From positions 11,002,215 through 11,066,214 of the forward strand of contig CM051029.1 in assembly GCA_027627225.1 (NCBI GenBank): 64,000 nucleotides of DNA, given 5' to 3'. Positions 14,100 through 27,795 of the stretch are shown piece after piece. Position 1 is the stretch's first letter. Each line of letters begins with the position of its first letter. The position numbers and the translations under genes are program-made. The notes under the pieces are model-generated. The model did no database searches. It worked only from the letters and a program-made list of their open reading frames with translations, and was not told where the DNA came from. This DNA comes from Congeria kusceri. Lineage: Eukaryota > Mollusca > Bivalvia > Myida > Dreissenidae.

Positions 14100-14300
14100 G
14101 AAGTGGCAATGAGTAGGCGTTTTCACTCTTCTTCGAGTGCTTAAATCCTCTTATACAAAGTTGAGAAATGTAGAATGGAAATAAAAAAGTTTTTTTGAAG
14201 AAATAAACACCGAGAATTATGGCAAATACAACCAGACATTCAATACGTCAAGATGAACCATTCACGTACAGTTGATTGCCAGGAGGTAAGTTTTTTTTAT
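14100..14300 (+). repeat. Diverged duplicate of 6630-6840 ending in a strong splice donor
   Basis: Homologous to 6630-6840. The end TTGATTGCCAGGAG is followed by GTAAGT, a perfect donor, so this could be a non-coding first exon. The ATG near 14218 opens only 18 codons. No second exon was recognised. Confidence 0.45.
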
Positions 14301-14680
14301 GCTCCACTTAAGTCTACTAATGTTTGTGGCATCCGCTTAAGTATGCAGATATTTTCTACTTAAATTGGTTATAATTAGTTTTAATATTAACTTATAACTG
14401 GCAAGCAAATACACGTACAAAATAATCATACATGTATACATTTAACCTTTACGGAAAGCCATATTTACTTTCATAATTGCACAATCAAGTAATAAACAGG
14501 GAACAGTCTCATAAGTAGTTACACAGCGATATACATCTCCACAGAATGTCCATTTTACTTAACATTGTTAAATTTGTTTTTAGCTTGTCCCTTGATTAAC
14601 ATTTCATAAAACACACAGATAAGAAATACAGTGTAACATATTTATTAATATGTATACAGGACATTGTCAAAAAAGAATTA

Positions 14681-14812
14681 TAAATAAATAAATAAATAAA
14701 TAAATTAATTAATTAATTAATTAATTAATTAATTAATTAATTAAGTAATTAAGTAATTAATTATTTAATAAAATAAATATTAAATTATTAAATATTAATT
14801 AAGTAATAAAGT
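14681..14812. repeat. (AATA)n and (AATT)n microsatellite
   Basis: AAATAAATAAATAAATA passes directly into TTAATTAATTAATTAATT and degenerate copies, all A and T. Confidence 0.95.
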
Positions 14813-17800
14813 GTACAGTAATCCTGTGAAATGTATGTTGTTTGTTTCTTTTTGCTTTTTGTCTATTTGATAAGCATTATTCATGAAATAGAGAGACAAA
14901 ATTAAACAAAAAAAATTAAAAATGCACAATTCAATCCAAAATTTGATTGGAGCAAAACAACAGTTCAGAAACGAACGGTTTCAGTCAAATAACAGACACC
15001 AATTATTGAACAAACCGTCTCGCATTTGTTGACAAGGAGCCACCCGAAAACCGAGCTAGCATGCTAATATTATTATATCTTAACTTACATGTTTTTAGAA
15101 ACACTATAATTTATATAGACATATAATTGATATTGTTTTGTATCGTTGCTTTTAAAAAAAACATTTAATGTTCATTAAAATAAGTAATTCATAATATAAC
15201 AATTTAAAAACATAAACAAGATAAGCGCTTCTTCGTCATCGTCTGCCGAGTCCGTCTCTGTGGTGTTTCTTTTTAATATCATTATATTCGTGAAAATCAT
15301 AATTCACAATAAGAAATCGTGTTGAAACAATGTACAATTAAAACAATAATTTGCGTTAAATAAAGAAATAAGAAATATACCTTTATGGGATTCGAACCCG
15401 GACATCCGATTTACTTCGGCCTTTCCGAATGATGTTCAATGCAGAATCGCTTATGTCATTTATCATGTATTTTTCATATCATGAAAGGCTTATCAATTCC
15501 CGTGAATACAACGGAAAACTGCAACGAATGTCTAATTCTAAAAATAACACATTCAACCACCGTAAAATTATTCATGTTTTGACAGTTCAGAAAAAACGTA
15601 CTATACATTTGGATTAAAAATAATAATTGACATTAATTTAATTTCACCAATAGAAATATTAAATATAATTGTTTACAGTATTTACTTAAACATCAGTGAC
15701 TGTCTGTAATAAAACTCCACGAACTCTGGCGTCTTTTTTAAAAGATTTAAAAAAAACAATTGACCATCCCGGTTAGACATCATTTACCAAATCATTATAT
15801 AGACATTTTTTTTAAAGTTTGTTATTGCATAATACCATTATGCAATTGCTTATCGCATTTTACAATAATTACATAAATAAATATATGTAATGTTGAAAAA
15901 AATACAATCCATGTTTTATGTCCAGAAAGTGATGCAACAAGTACAACAACATATACCTTATCCAACAACATCCCAATCGAAAGCAATAACAAATTGTAAT
16001 AATGTACAAGCAACTGAATGCTGGTGAAAACACACTAGTGTATTAAACAAATTTCCAATGGGTTATTTATGTAATAAGCCAAACCTCATAGATTTTATGT
16101 ATTTATTTGTACGTGCTTAAACTAATCAGTGAATAAAGCTTACTTAACAAACAAATATATAATTTTGCGATTTGTATAGATTTCCACCATGTTAGGAAAA
16201 TCAAAATAGAGCATCAATATTGCAATAATTATGCCTTCATAAACAAGTCTGCTTGTTAAATACATACATCAATAAATGTTTCAATTAATGTTCTAAGGTA
16301 CATACAATTAAACGCTTTTCTGGTTAATGAATCATTTTGTAAGCTCTTGTACTTTATATATGCCTGTTTACATAATTAGGTCCCCATGGTTTGAATAAAC
16401 ATCGAGTGCATATTTGCTTGCTTTGTGTTTATTTTCTTTAAAAAAATGAAATCTGACAAGAATATTTGACACTGAGATTCATGTGTGTTAGTTGTTTAAA
16501 CAAAGTACATTACCACGTGACGGATGAACGTTTACCGTTGATTTTGGTTACATCATAAACTTGTCATGAAATCATTGATCAACTGCAGCTTCATTTCTTA
16601 TTTATAAGCAATATGTTAACTTACCATTGTATTTTACTATGAAATGATTTTTTTATAATGACCAAGTAGCGTGGCATATTCCCAGCTTTATTTTCTTGTA
16701 AATGCATTTACACGTACTTTCACGCTCACAACCTCTGTTGAATTTCTAAAGCATACATATTTTGAGGTACATATCTTTGTTAAGCATGTACGTATTTCAA
16801 ACATAATTATACATTGAAGCGCTTTATTGCTCCCAATAAATAAGACTGTAGTAAGAGATGGTTAAGGAAGTAAGGCAAACAATGTATTGTTTTTGTTTTC
16901 AAACTATACAACATATGACTTCGTTTGAAGAACGTGTGTTATCGAGGCGAGAAGAGATATCCTATCAAGTGTATGAGTTATAACGAGTTTAATTGTTATA
17001 AAATTTGCAAAGGTGCATGTATTGTTGTATTGTCTTGCGTAATATTCATTGCATACATAATACATATAACAAGTAAGACATCCAAAAGCATTAAGCTTTG
17101 ATCCAAGTATCCAATGCTCAATAAACGTTTTCTGGTTATGACTAACCGAAATTTCAAGTTGCATGAATCTAAGACCAAGGAATCCATATTGATTGACCGT
17201 TGGAACTTTTACAATTATTAATCAGTTTTACCTTGACCTTTGACCCAAGTGCCAAGTTTTGACCAACCTACCTACTTTTGGTAATTATCATTGGAGTGGA
17301 TAATACAATTAAAGATATGACAGGAATTCTGACGGGCCGCCGCCTGGTTTTAGCTTATCTATAAGCATGATTTGTTCGTTCAAGTTCAAAAATCCGGTTA
17401 AACATTTTGCAGTACCACATTAACGTAGCAGTCGAGTTTAAGGGTTCCAAGACAGTATGGCCTGTGCATACACGCAGTGACAGACAATCAGACAGACACG
17501 TGAAAGCCAGGTTGTGATTGTCCATGACATGTTGTCTTTGTCAGTAACAGCAGTGAACTGTGCCTCTGGGGAGACAAAGAAACATGTGTATATTTATACA
17601 TGTACGCATAAATAAAGATCTTTCCTCACGCAGTCTAATCTCATTCAAATAACACAAGGTACGTATTTACACAACTAGATGTTGATACAATGGGACAATA
17701 AGATTTTCAAGGGTTTTGGACATGTTAGTGTATATAAAACTTATGACCCCAAGGCGAGTTCAATTTTGACCCAAAGCAAATGATTTGAATACTTTTTGTA

Positions 17801-18165
17801 TAGGACAACTACATTTAGTTGTTGATACATACCACAGCTCTATACCATGTAGTTTAAGACAAGAATATTAAAGTAAAACAGTAAACAATAATGCATAGGC
17901 TTTGCCTTTATGGTGGTATGTAATGCTGGTACTAGAAAAATATGTATATATTATTCTTATTTTAATTGTGTACATTGTATTTTTATTGGTAAATTAATAT
18001 TCAACAATATGTTTTAAAACAATTTATTCAACAGAAGAACATGAACTGGGAACTGCTGGGGATCATAGACTATGACCAACTGTCAAGGACCGACGGTTCT
18101 CACACTACTGTGGCCTGCAGTGACCTTTAGATGAAAGGAGACAGACACTTGTTCTCATATAACTG
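14813..18165. other. Intergenic, no gene seen
   Basis: AT-rich. A tRNA-like half lies at 15380-15425. 17210-17870 holds remnants of a TGACCTTGACC-type bivalve dispersed repeat (CCTTGACCTTTGACCCAAGT at 17232, CTTATGACCCCAAGG at 17740). Confidence 0.5.
15380..15425 (-). repeat. tRNA-like 3' half (B box), probably SINE-derived
   Basis: The minus strand reads a T arm with GGGTTCGAATCCC preceded by an anticodon-arm-like stretch. No A box or matching acceptor stem is seen upstream, so a functional tRNA is unlikely. Confidence 0.4.
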
Positions 18166-18167
18166 TA

Positions 18168-18560
18168 TCATACATCACTATCATCACCATTACTTTCAGC
18201 ACAATCGTCATCATAATTATCGTCATCATCATCATCAGCAGCAGCAGCAGTAGCAACTACACCCTTATTATCGTCATGATTACCCTAATGTTCGTTATCA
18301 TTACTTTCACCATCAGTATCAACATCATCGTGATCATCCTCGTCATCATCATTGGCAGCATCACCATATTCGTTTCATAATCAGCATCATCTTCATCAAC
18401 GCTCATTATCATCATCGTTTTCATCACGGCATCATGATCAACGTTATTATCAACATTTTCTACATCATAATCGTCGTCATCATCATCATCATCATCTTCA
18501 TCAACAACAACAATAACAACAACAGCAACTGTAACTCTATTAACAACAACGACATCTTCA
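18168..18560. repeat. Degenerate (ATC)n / (CAG)n / (AAC)n trinucleotide block
   Basis: Runs of ATC, with CAGCAGCAGCAG at 18237 and AACAACAACAATAACAACAA near 18505. The reading frames are Ile/His/Asn homopolymers and are not genes. Confidence 0.95.
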
Positions 18561-20094
18561 AGATGTTAACAAACACTTTTTGTTACATATACATATATAT
18601 TTGTTCCCCGTCATTTATTAGTTAATTAAACAGGCAATGCGGCATTCAAAACGTGCCTAATGCTTAATGCCTACCTTCATTTCGATCACCAAACTGTTTT
18701 GCAAACTCCATTTTGTTCTAAGTAATAGTTGTAGCATACTTTGACTGGAATATGTAAATTATTTAATGAGCCCGCAGGACGAGATTCAATAATTATAATA
18801 TTGAGGTCAAAGGATGCTACACTTGTTTTATACCGTATTTACCAATCACATTGCAACTTTTTTCACGCTCGATCCCAATGGGCAGTTCCTAGACGTCAAG
18901 TGATGTCTGACATGCTTGACATCAGTGTCGTTTTTAAATTAAGCTCTGTCGCAAGATCACGTGAGGTGATCCGAATATGCAAGCTTACCGTGCAATAAGT
19001 AGCTTGCGTATACATTACAACACAAGTTCAATATACCGCACGCTACGTATAGCACAATAAGCTTGCGAATCAGGCTCCGCGCACCAGTTACCTTTCTGAT
19101 ATCGCAGTTATTAAATAACGAAAAACATGTCTTTGGAAAATATAAGTTCAACCGTTAGAAATACAATGGATAACAAAATACTTACGACTCTTGTGGATCA
19201 AGAAAGGAAGGATAGTGATCCCCAGAGAACAAAGATGATAAATGAAGCTGCTTTAGTAAAGATCTAGCGTTTGTTGGTCATACCAGCATTTATTGAAATT
19301 ACTTCAATTAAGATACTTCTGCTAATCTCAAAAGTAAATACATATTATGTGCAAACTTTTGGAATTTTAGCATTTTTCCCATACGTTGCAGCACTATTTC
19401 GTATGGGCATATATAACAGTACTACCAGGTATGCCTTTAATTAATTGTTTGAACGGCTTGTAAACAGGGCCGTAGCTTACAGATTTTACAAATACGCACA
19501 TGTCTATATTTTATGTTCGTTTGTTGGTTATATTTTTCCCAATGTTCGTTTCAGTATTCCGTTCTTGGTGAAAATACGTTCATTAACTTATACAATCATT
19601 ATTATTATTAGATACATATGGTGTCTCCAGCACATTATCTGAGAATAAAACATATTCACCAAAAAATGCCGCCGTCGTAAGTATGAAGGTGTCAGCCATC
19701 ATCTCCCATTCCGTCACTGCTTACTTTTAAGGCATGCGCACTGAATACTGCTTACAATAAAGCAAACAAATAGAAAAGTGTGCACTTTATTTCACTCAAT
19801 TGTAAGCACAGTACACGTATTAACCGAACTCTTACACATAATATTCGTTAATTGTACATGACATTGAAACTTAAAACCATATAATTATGTGGGTTTTTAT
19901 TATCTTGAAGTTTCAAAATATGGTCAGGGTATATAACATTTAATTAAATTATAGGGACTTTGTTTTACAGATGTGTGCATGTTTCAAACTATGCCCTGAA
20001 CGTCTTACCGTGACACAATTCCGAAACTGAACTAAAGAACGCAAGACTTAGTACTATATCAAGAAAAGCATAAAAAAGAAAGGAAAATACAATG

Positions 20095-20150
20095 TTGCTC
20101 CGAACGAGGTTCGAACCTCAAACTCCGGATCAGAAGTCCATTTCGACTTA
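20095..20150 (-). repeat. tRNA-like 3' half
   Basis: The minus strand has GAGGTTCGAACCTC, a perfect T arm and B box, preceded by a stem-loop like an anticodon arm. The 5' half does not fold into a D arm or acceptor stem, so this is a pseudo-tRNA or SINE head. Confidence 0.4.
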
Positions 20151-20555
20151 CATTGTATTTGCTTGACAGTGTTGTTTTACTTTATGGAAGTGATTCACAA
20201 GCTTTCAACAATTTTAACAAAAACAACAGAAACACATTTTTCCATCATTTAAGCGTTACAAATGCTTTATATTTTTATCCATTTTAACTGATGATTTCCA
20301 ATTAACGAAACGATATTTGCAATATATGTATATGTACGTAGTATTAGTTCGGTCCTTCACATACACTATTATTCGTGTTTTTGGCAGAAAGTTTTAACAT
20401 TGTCAATACGTTGATCTGTGAAGAGGTCCCTTTAAGTTTTTAATATGTATAAGTCATGCACAACGTGAACCACTATATCACACTGGTAAGGAGAAGCCGA
20501 CCTCCAGTTTAACGAAAAGATTCTCGCTAACGTAACGCGCGACATTCCGGTAAAA

Positions 20556-20825
20556 ATGGCCGATAAGTTTAAAAAATCGGAAGTGCGTATTCAGTATTTG
20601 TATGTATTATCCGTTTTTGCATACAATCTTTTCAAACGACTGCCCTTATGGAACCGCCATATGTCTCTCAAAAAGGCACATGATTTAAATTTTAAGAAAA
20701 AAGAATATAATATTGACATACGAGAACGTGTATGTTCAATTATTTACCGATACAGGATCATATTTATGTTATTTATGTGCAGTTTAATATATTTCGGGTT
20801 CAAAACTTCCTCGAGAAACGATTAA
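20556..20825 (+). CDS. Unrecognised 89-codon ORF (weak)
   Basis: It begins AAAAATGGCC, a good animal start context, after a CpG-bearing stretch (GTAACGCGCGACATTCCGG). The translation starts MADKFKKSEVRIQYLY and becomes aromatic and low-complexity. No domain is recognised. It might be a first coding exon followed by intron, or chance. Confidence 0.12.
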   Translation: MADKFKKSEVRIQYLYVLSVFAYNLFKRLPLWNRHMSLKKAHDLNFKKKEYNIDIRERVCSIIYRYRIIFMLFMCSLIYFGFKTSSRND

Positions 20826-22285
20826 TTCTCATATTATCCGCATATCATTAAATTTCCCGGTCACCGCAATTGTTGTACGCTACTGTTGATGTTAAACGGA
20901 TGTAAAATTGTGTCTGATACAAGCCGCTTCGTACATGGTGCATTGTATATGTACATCAGAAACAAACTGATCATGTTATACAAGTAGATCCATGAATTGA
21001 ACAAAGGCTCATTACAATACAGCTTCCTTAACGACTAAGGATGTCCTCCTGGATCCTATGTCAGCCATTTCATGCGTGTCTATGTGTCGTAATGAGCTTT
21101 TTGTTAGCTGCGACCGAGTATATACATGTATGTAACAAATAGACAATGCATGTTGTGTTTTACCACACTTACAGTTGAATGTTGTTTTACATTTAAAATT
21201 AACATATAATAATCATCATTAAAAATAACGATTGAAGACAATATTAAACTATTTCCATATTAAATTCAGTGTTATGAGAACCTTCTAGGTTGTGCGAGTT
21301 AAATGTTAACATTTCATAAAGACACTTAACAGTCGCAATTAAAGATTTTAAATGCAGTTATTTCAGGTATCAATATAAATGATCTATATATTTAATTCAA
21401 ACAGAGGTAGCAGTATATTTAAAGAATGTATGTACAAGAGGCTAACGTAACACATTAAAAATATCGTTCATAGATAATCAGTAAAGGATATCTAAATTTT
21501 GTTTAATGCATAATTAAGTGAAATATTTAAATGATAATGGCAACAAAAAACAACAATAGGAAGATGATACTTCTATGTAATATAATGTCGTATAAGAAGC
21601 CGATGTTTGCATTTAGGTCATAAGTGTATTGATTGTTGTAAACAGCTTTGCAAGAGGCTTCTTCAATTACAAGCACATCACTGGAGCTATTTATAAAATG
21701 TGAATTAATTGCTGTCTGGCATGATATCAGTTAATTTTCTTCCTATTAAAAGGCTTATTTTTCAAGATAGTACCCTGCACGAATGTAATATTTATGATCG
21801 TTTGTTGACAAGTCTTCAAAACGCCGTATATGCATGACGGTAAGTGTTATTAGGATATTCGTAAAACTAACGGATGCTCCCTAATACGTTCTGTCAAGCC
21901 ATATACATGCAACAAGAAGGGTAGAACTGCAGGACTAAATCTGATATCAAAACTGTATGTAGGCAGGCAACAAAAAAACATATTATCATGCAGATGACGC
22001 AAATTGTATCAAAACAAAATCAAAAGCCCCTGATTAGAAAATAAATCAAATTGACTGATCGTTACTGTTATATGATTATTTTATCCTAATTAGTTAACGT
22101 TTCATTAATTTAAAATATCGTTGAATTGTATACATCAGCTCCAGAGAAAAAAATATGACTCAATGAAAAGTCTCATAATTCCATGTAAACTCATTGCAAC
22201 GGCACGTCAGGGTAATACTTCCTCTTGGCAATGAAGTTTCCCATAAAGTTTTATTGGAATATGGCCAGTAGTTGCTGAGAAATAT

Positions 22286-22333
22286 GTCATCATCCGCAGC
22301 AGCAGCAGCGGCAGAAGCAGCATCATCGTCATC

Positions 22334-22374
<41 letters not shown>

Positions 22375-22590
22375 CATCGGCATTGTTTTTGTCATGATTA
22401 TCAAGATCATCATCATCACCATTATCACCATAATAATAATTAAAATAATAATAATAATAATAATAATAATATTAATAATATTAATAATAATAATAATAAT
22501 CATAATGATCATCATCATCATCATCATCATCGTCATTATCATCATCATCATCTTCATATTCTTCTTCTTCTGTTTTCTTCGTCATAATTT
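22286..22590. repeat. (ATC)n / (AAT)n trinucleotide microsatellite
   Basis: Blocks of CAG, CAT and ATA repeats, including 12 CATs near 22338-22372 and long TAA runs to 22500. The ORFs on both strands (Asp/Met/Ile runs) are artefacts of the repeat. Confidence 0.96.
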
Positions 22591-23574
22591 GCATTATCAT
22601 AAAAATTCTTGAAAGAAAATGAAACCACTAAGCGGATATCAAATCATATCTCAGGAGCCATCACTACAAGTAACAGTAGGCAGCTCTTTGTCCAACTGCT
22701 TTAATCACGCTATTTACAATATGTCCCGGCGCTAGCTGATCCGAAATTTGCAAACATTAGATACTTCATGGCCAAAACAAAAACAAGCAAACATTAAAAC
22801 TAACACATTCACGCGAGTTACGTGTCTGCACTTAAGGTATCACTGAACATTCGTTACCTAACTTTGTTTTCCAATATCTAATAGTCTGACAATGTTTGCG
22901 TCTGCATACGAGTTCAGTGATGCAAAGACCGAGGTCTTTGCATTGCTAGCTCATTACCACTGTATTGCTGAAATATCCCGAATACGGTTAACATTTCAAA
23001 AGAGATATGTGTGGCTAAGGTTAAATTTACAATCGCAGTGTTCAAATGGATAAAGTGTCCGCCTGGCAATCTTATGATCAGAAGTTCTAGTTCTTCCATA
23101 GAAACAAACTTAAATATGACTTAGACTTTCGAAATAAATAACTTTAAACGAAAACTACATGTAAACTTAACAGTCAGTTGTTCAGTTAAATTGACTTGGT
23201 TTCATCTTATTATTATTTTTTGTCGCATGAATGTGTGAAAAAAATCTACTATTCTCTACATTTGGTTGTTATATCCTTTGCAAACATGCTTTCGTACGAT
23301 AGTCAGGTTTCTTGTTTTCCTAGAGATGCAATACAAACTAGGTAAGTGCTCAATAAACGTAGGTTTATTTGCTCGGCCCCAAAAGTATATCGCTCAGCAA
23401 GGCTCGGGGTTCAGGTTTAAAAGGAACCTATGCATAGATTTGCGTATTTTGAAGAATGTTCATTTACGTCTTCACTGTAAAACATCAAGCATCTGGACTA
23501 ACACATTTTATAACGAAAACATAAAGTAAAAAGGGCTAGCCTCCGCCAGTGCTGAAACCTACGCCCTTACATGA
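22591..23574. other. Intergenic, no gene seen
   Basis: AT-rich. A short perfect hairpin GCAAAGACCGAGGTCTTTGC lies at 22922-22941. Confidence 0.5.
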
Positions 23575-23725
23575 GATCGCGGTGGCGTAGTAGATATGGT
23601 GTCCGCCTAGCGATAGGGAGGTCCCGGGTGCGATCCCCACACTGGGATCGTACTCAAGATCTCCGACGAAGACACCAAGTACTGTTGATGCAATCGAGTT
23701 AAAATTAATAGATTTAAACTAAACT
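23575..23725 (+). repeat. tRNA-derived SINE copy 1
   Basis: The tRNA-like head has an A box (TGGCGTAGTAG) and a B box (GGTGCGATCCC, one mismatch), then GACACCAAGTA and the tail GATGCAATCGAGTTAAAAT..TTTAAAC. It shares all these parts with 43890-44087 but has a deletion of about 50 bp in its body. Confidence 0.85.
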
Positions 23726-26700
23726 AATTTTACATGTATTTCACGCTAATCGCTAAGGTAGTCTGATCTACACGTACGAACGCAGTGCTAGCGCTATGTA
23801 GTAATACAAGTGTCTTCCAAACCAACGGAGAAAAGTTTTACAGATACTTTATAGAAGTATCCCTTTTTAAACAACATGTGCTGTCGATTGTTTAGCAACG
23901 ATGTGCATGCGTATGTTACAGTAATAACAACATGATGACGAAATAATACAGTTTATCTGTTTAATACATGCTTTGTTTATTGTTGATACACAAAAGTGAA
24001 TATGTGCATGTGTACAGTCAATGGTCAATGGCTCAATATTAAGTATTTCGCGATTAAAATGTGAATTCATAAATATATAACATGATTTTGTACTAGTATT
24101 TACATGGCACGTTTGTTATGAAACTGTATTGTTAACTGCCAGATAGTATTTTACACAAGTATTTTACAAAAGAAGTTTGAGACAATTAAACACAAATCTA
24201 TTATGTAAAATACAACGCGTACATTGCTTTAAATTTACCTATATAGTATAAATATAATTAAAAAATTTGAATTAATATGCTCATAAATTGTAAAATGTAA
24301 TAGATTTCAAAAAATAAAAATAGTGTATAAAAGGGAGCGAAATAAGACTACGGACATCGAAATATAGTGTAATAATTCTTCGTTTATGGGTAATCATAAG
24401 TTGAAATTATAATATAATAAAGCGTTTGTAACGCTAAACCATGGAATAATTTGGAGTGTTTCCCTGTTTTCGTATAAATTGTTGTCCAGAAGTAGTCATT
24501 TATATATTGTAAAAATGCAGAGACATTTATAGAAATGGTGATATGCTTTTGATCAGAAGGTCCCGGGTTTGAACCCCGGTTGGGACTTTTTCCTTCTTTT
24601 CTTTAAAGAAAATCCTGTTCATGTTATTATACCTGAGCCATTTAGTTCCAATGCCTAAATCTGTCAAGCTAAGACATCTAATGGCATATTATACGAAATG
24701 CAAAAAAATGTGTGAACAAGTCCCTTTAAGCATGTTTATGAACAAAAACGTACATAGAAATGTATTGATATAAGCAATGCTAGTTAAATGTATCGTGGTT
24801 TTAAATCATAGTTAAAACAACAGTTTTAACTTAAATGTTATAAATACAACAAATATCGTATAGCCTAGGGCATAAACAACAGTTATATTCTATCAAAAAC
24901 TGCACAAATGTAAATAACATTTGAGATAAACTGTGTAATAAATATTAAAAATAACTTAAAGCTAAATGTAACAGTTTATAACCATGCTTCAAAATTCCTC
25001 GACACGAATGGAAAATATAGTGCCATTTTTTCCAAGATACTTTCAGTCACTGTGCAGTGTCTTTTGTATACAAGACGGTTTGACATGTGTTTCTTTTTCT
25101 TCAGTAATCTCAAGCGGATCATACGTTCGCATACACTATGAAACCCTCGACATATTCCTTCATGAACTAATGGCAGAATCGGTACTGCGCCTGATTCATA
25201 ACGATTTATAAATGCATTAAGAATATAATATTATATTATATTGAAGATTTTAATTTCAATGATAATTATGAATGTTCCGAAAGATATAAGGTCGATAACA
25301 TAATAGTTTCTTTACATAGTAAACCAATGAGCATATTACACGCTTTAACTAGTTAAGTATAAATTTCAATGGTAATGCTTATTGGTACTGATTGGGATAA
25401 AGATTATAATAGATGATTATTATAATTGACAATATGACTTTTTTAAGTATTGTTCATTTCACACGCAACTATATTAAGTAATTTGTATAGCATTATTTTG
25501 TAACATATCCAATTAACTTGGTATGATATTTGAAATTACATCGTTTTAATTACTTGCTCTCGCATTCGCCTGATCATCATGTTTCTGCCACAGCCACCTC
25601 CGCGTCTCATATGATGCACCATAGCTCCACCACAAGACCACTGCGACTGTATCCGTCATTGCAAATTAATTTGTTCAATGTACAATTCAAAGTACGTGCA
25701 CCTTCTGTAGAAAAATGCATCCTTTGATATAATTTAAGTTACAAACCACACCATATAATGGTAGATCGTCCGCAAACCGTGGTCGAAAATCGGCCAGTGT
25801 ACCATTTGCCTGTCACAAAGATCCTGGACAGTGATCAACGTCGCGACATAATTCCAACTTCAAGTCGGCGTTTGCATGACTTCGGGTATTTACTACTTAA
25901 TTCCTACAATAAGGAGGGTGCACGGCATAATGAGGAAAAGTATCCAATAGCACCATCTGCCTTTTTATTCAAGTACAAAACAGCGGTTAAACAAGTCAAT
26001 ATTAAAGGATCCATACCATTTCAATAAAATGGTCAATGATATGGTTAATGCATACAATTTACGATAGCATTGGTGTGTGTGGGCTATATTGAGCCTTGAT
26101 GCCATTTATTATATGCTTTTCAGTAAAATAAAATTTTATGCTTTCACTGCAGTGAACATATAACATAAAACGGATTAATTTTCCATAAATTGCATCGATC
26201 TACCAGTAGTTGTTTACACACGCGCTTTTTAAAGTACTTTTCTTTGCCATTTTAATGTGATATAATTTCTAGGGTTTCATTGAAACTATTCCTCTTTCCG
26301 GAGAACAAGTTCTGAAAGGCACTTGACTGTTAAATACAATATTTTAAAGATATTGAATGGCAAACAATTTCCTTAATTCAACTGCGTATATTTCATCTAA
26401 TAGTTTTATTTTCTTATTTATGCCTTTCAATGCCAAGCGCAGAAAAACAAAACTACACTATGGTAAATCCATGTCAGACTAGCGTTTAAAATACAGATGA
26501 AACAACATATTGAGTACAAGAATTGAACAGTTGGTGGCATAACATGAATGACAATTGTATTGATTGAAAATAATGACTATACAATTGTAAGTGTATGAGT
26601 CTCTTAAGCAAATAGTTCAACCGCTGTAGCACATGCACTGACATATATATGGGTTATGAAGTTATAAAATGGATAACAATAATGAAATGAACAACTAGTA

Positions 26701-27790
26701 TACTTTTTTTTAATGTGCAATGCGTGTTTATGTATGACTATTGGAACAGGTTGTAATGCGTTAACGTTCGTTCCTACGTATTGCATATAGCTGCCTAAGT
26801 CAACATAAGTTGGCGTTCATATGTTCTAAACGTTTGACTACATACGTTAACATAGTACTATGTTTTCTGTTAATACCAGCGAATGACCAACTCAGGATAG
26901 GTAATGCGTTTTAATGGTCGTGATTAGTCTTGCGACTTCGGAAAATATAACCGAAAGCTCAAGAGTCCGGCAACACAATGTTCTACGACTCAGTGTAATT
27001 GGGGCTTACTTTCATGTTTAACCCTGTTACAACAGTAATGTTATGTTTTGGCAGATCTCCAGTGAACGCTTTGCTCATCGTAGCCCTTTTGCTTGTTAAA
27101 CATATATGCCCATCTCATTTCATTACCATCAATTGCAGTAAACACTTGCAATTCGTGAAACAGTAAATTAAGTTATAATTATTGTAAACCTCATTATATT
27201 GGATGAAAATAGCGCACCAATTTGTTGGAATAATATCAACACAGTTTAAAGTTTGCCATTTTATTATATATATATTTAATAGAAACTTTCTCCCACACAA
27301 TCTGTTTTTTTTTCTCATTAATATTGTGCTCGGTCAATGGTCATATACAAGTTTAGTAATGTTGGTAGAATTCGACACGATTATCATATTGGACATACTA
27401 TATACGAAGACAATTAAAAAGAGCATATCAGACGCAAACAACTGCATGCAAATAACAAAAGTTTATTTCATTACATGTAACAATGTTTTAATTTCATTTT
27501 AAGTGTGTCCTTGTACTGTGTAAATGAAAATTATAAGTGAACATATTTTTATTTCAGCAAACACGCACATAAACATTAAACACGTCTGTATAAAATAGCT
27601 GTTCATTGTGCATTTAATTAAATATAATAATATTGTGGTCCATGCAACCATGTAATACATGTTTCACTTGTAACTTTTTTCAGGAACTAAAATTAAAGTG
27701 GTTAATTTTTGTGGTTCGTGTGTAATGACATCATTATTTTAACTGTGAGAATATAAAAATCATTCTAACTAAATGTTCCAAATCAATTAT
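23726..27790. other. Intergenic, no supported gene
   Basis: AT-rich. The ORF at 25758-26027 (starts MVDRPQTVVENRPVYHL) lies in a somewhat GC-richer patch, but no family is recognised. A tRNA-like half lies at 24541-24587. Confidence 0.45.
24541..24587 (+). repeat. tRNA-like 3' half
   Basis: An anticodon-arm-like stem followed by CCCGGGTTTGAACCCCGG, a T arm. No 5' half pairs with the TTGGGACT that follows, so it is a pseudo-tRNA or SINE head. Confidence 0.45.
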
Positions 27791-27795
27791 ACCGA

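Larger units (their letters stand above)
11077..14683. other. Intergenic, no gene seen
   Basis: AT-rich. The only items noted are a perfect YY1-like word on the minus strand at 12297-12308 and the diverged repeat at 14100-14300. Confidence 0.5.
18561..22285. other. Intergenic, no supported gene
   Basis: AT-rich with short ORFs. The ORF at 20556-20825 has a good start context but no recognisable domain. A tRNA-like half lies at 20095-20150. Confidence 0.45.

Noticed and set aside
18434..18625. ORF rich in Ile and Asn
   Set aside because: It lies entirely within the trinucleotide repeat block.
22160..22612. Overlapping ORFs of Asp, Met and Ile runs on both strands
   Set aside because: They are translations of ATC/AAT microsatellites and have no independent coding evidence.
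15380..24587. Functional tRNA genes at 15.4, 20.1 and 24.5 kb
   Set aside because: Only the T-arm halves are convincing; no paired acceptor stem or D arm with an A box was found.
25758..26027. 89-codon ORF in a GC-richer patch
   Set aside because: No domain, no homologous motif and no splice or promoter context was recognised.
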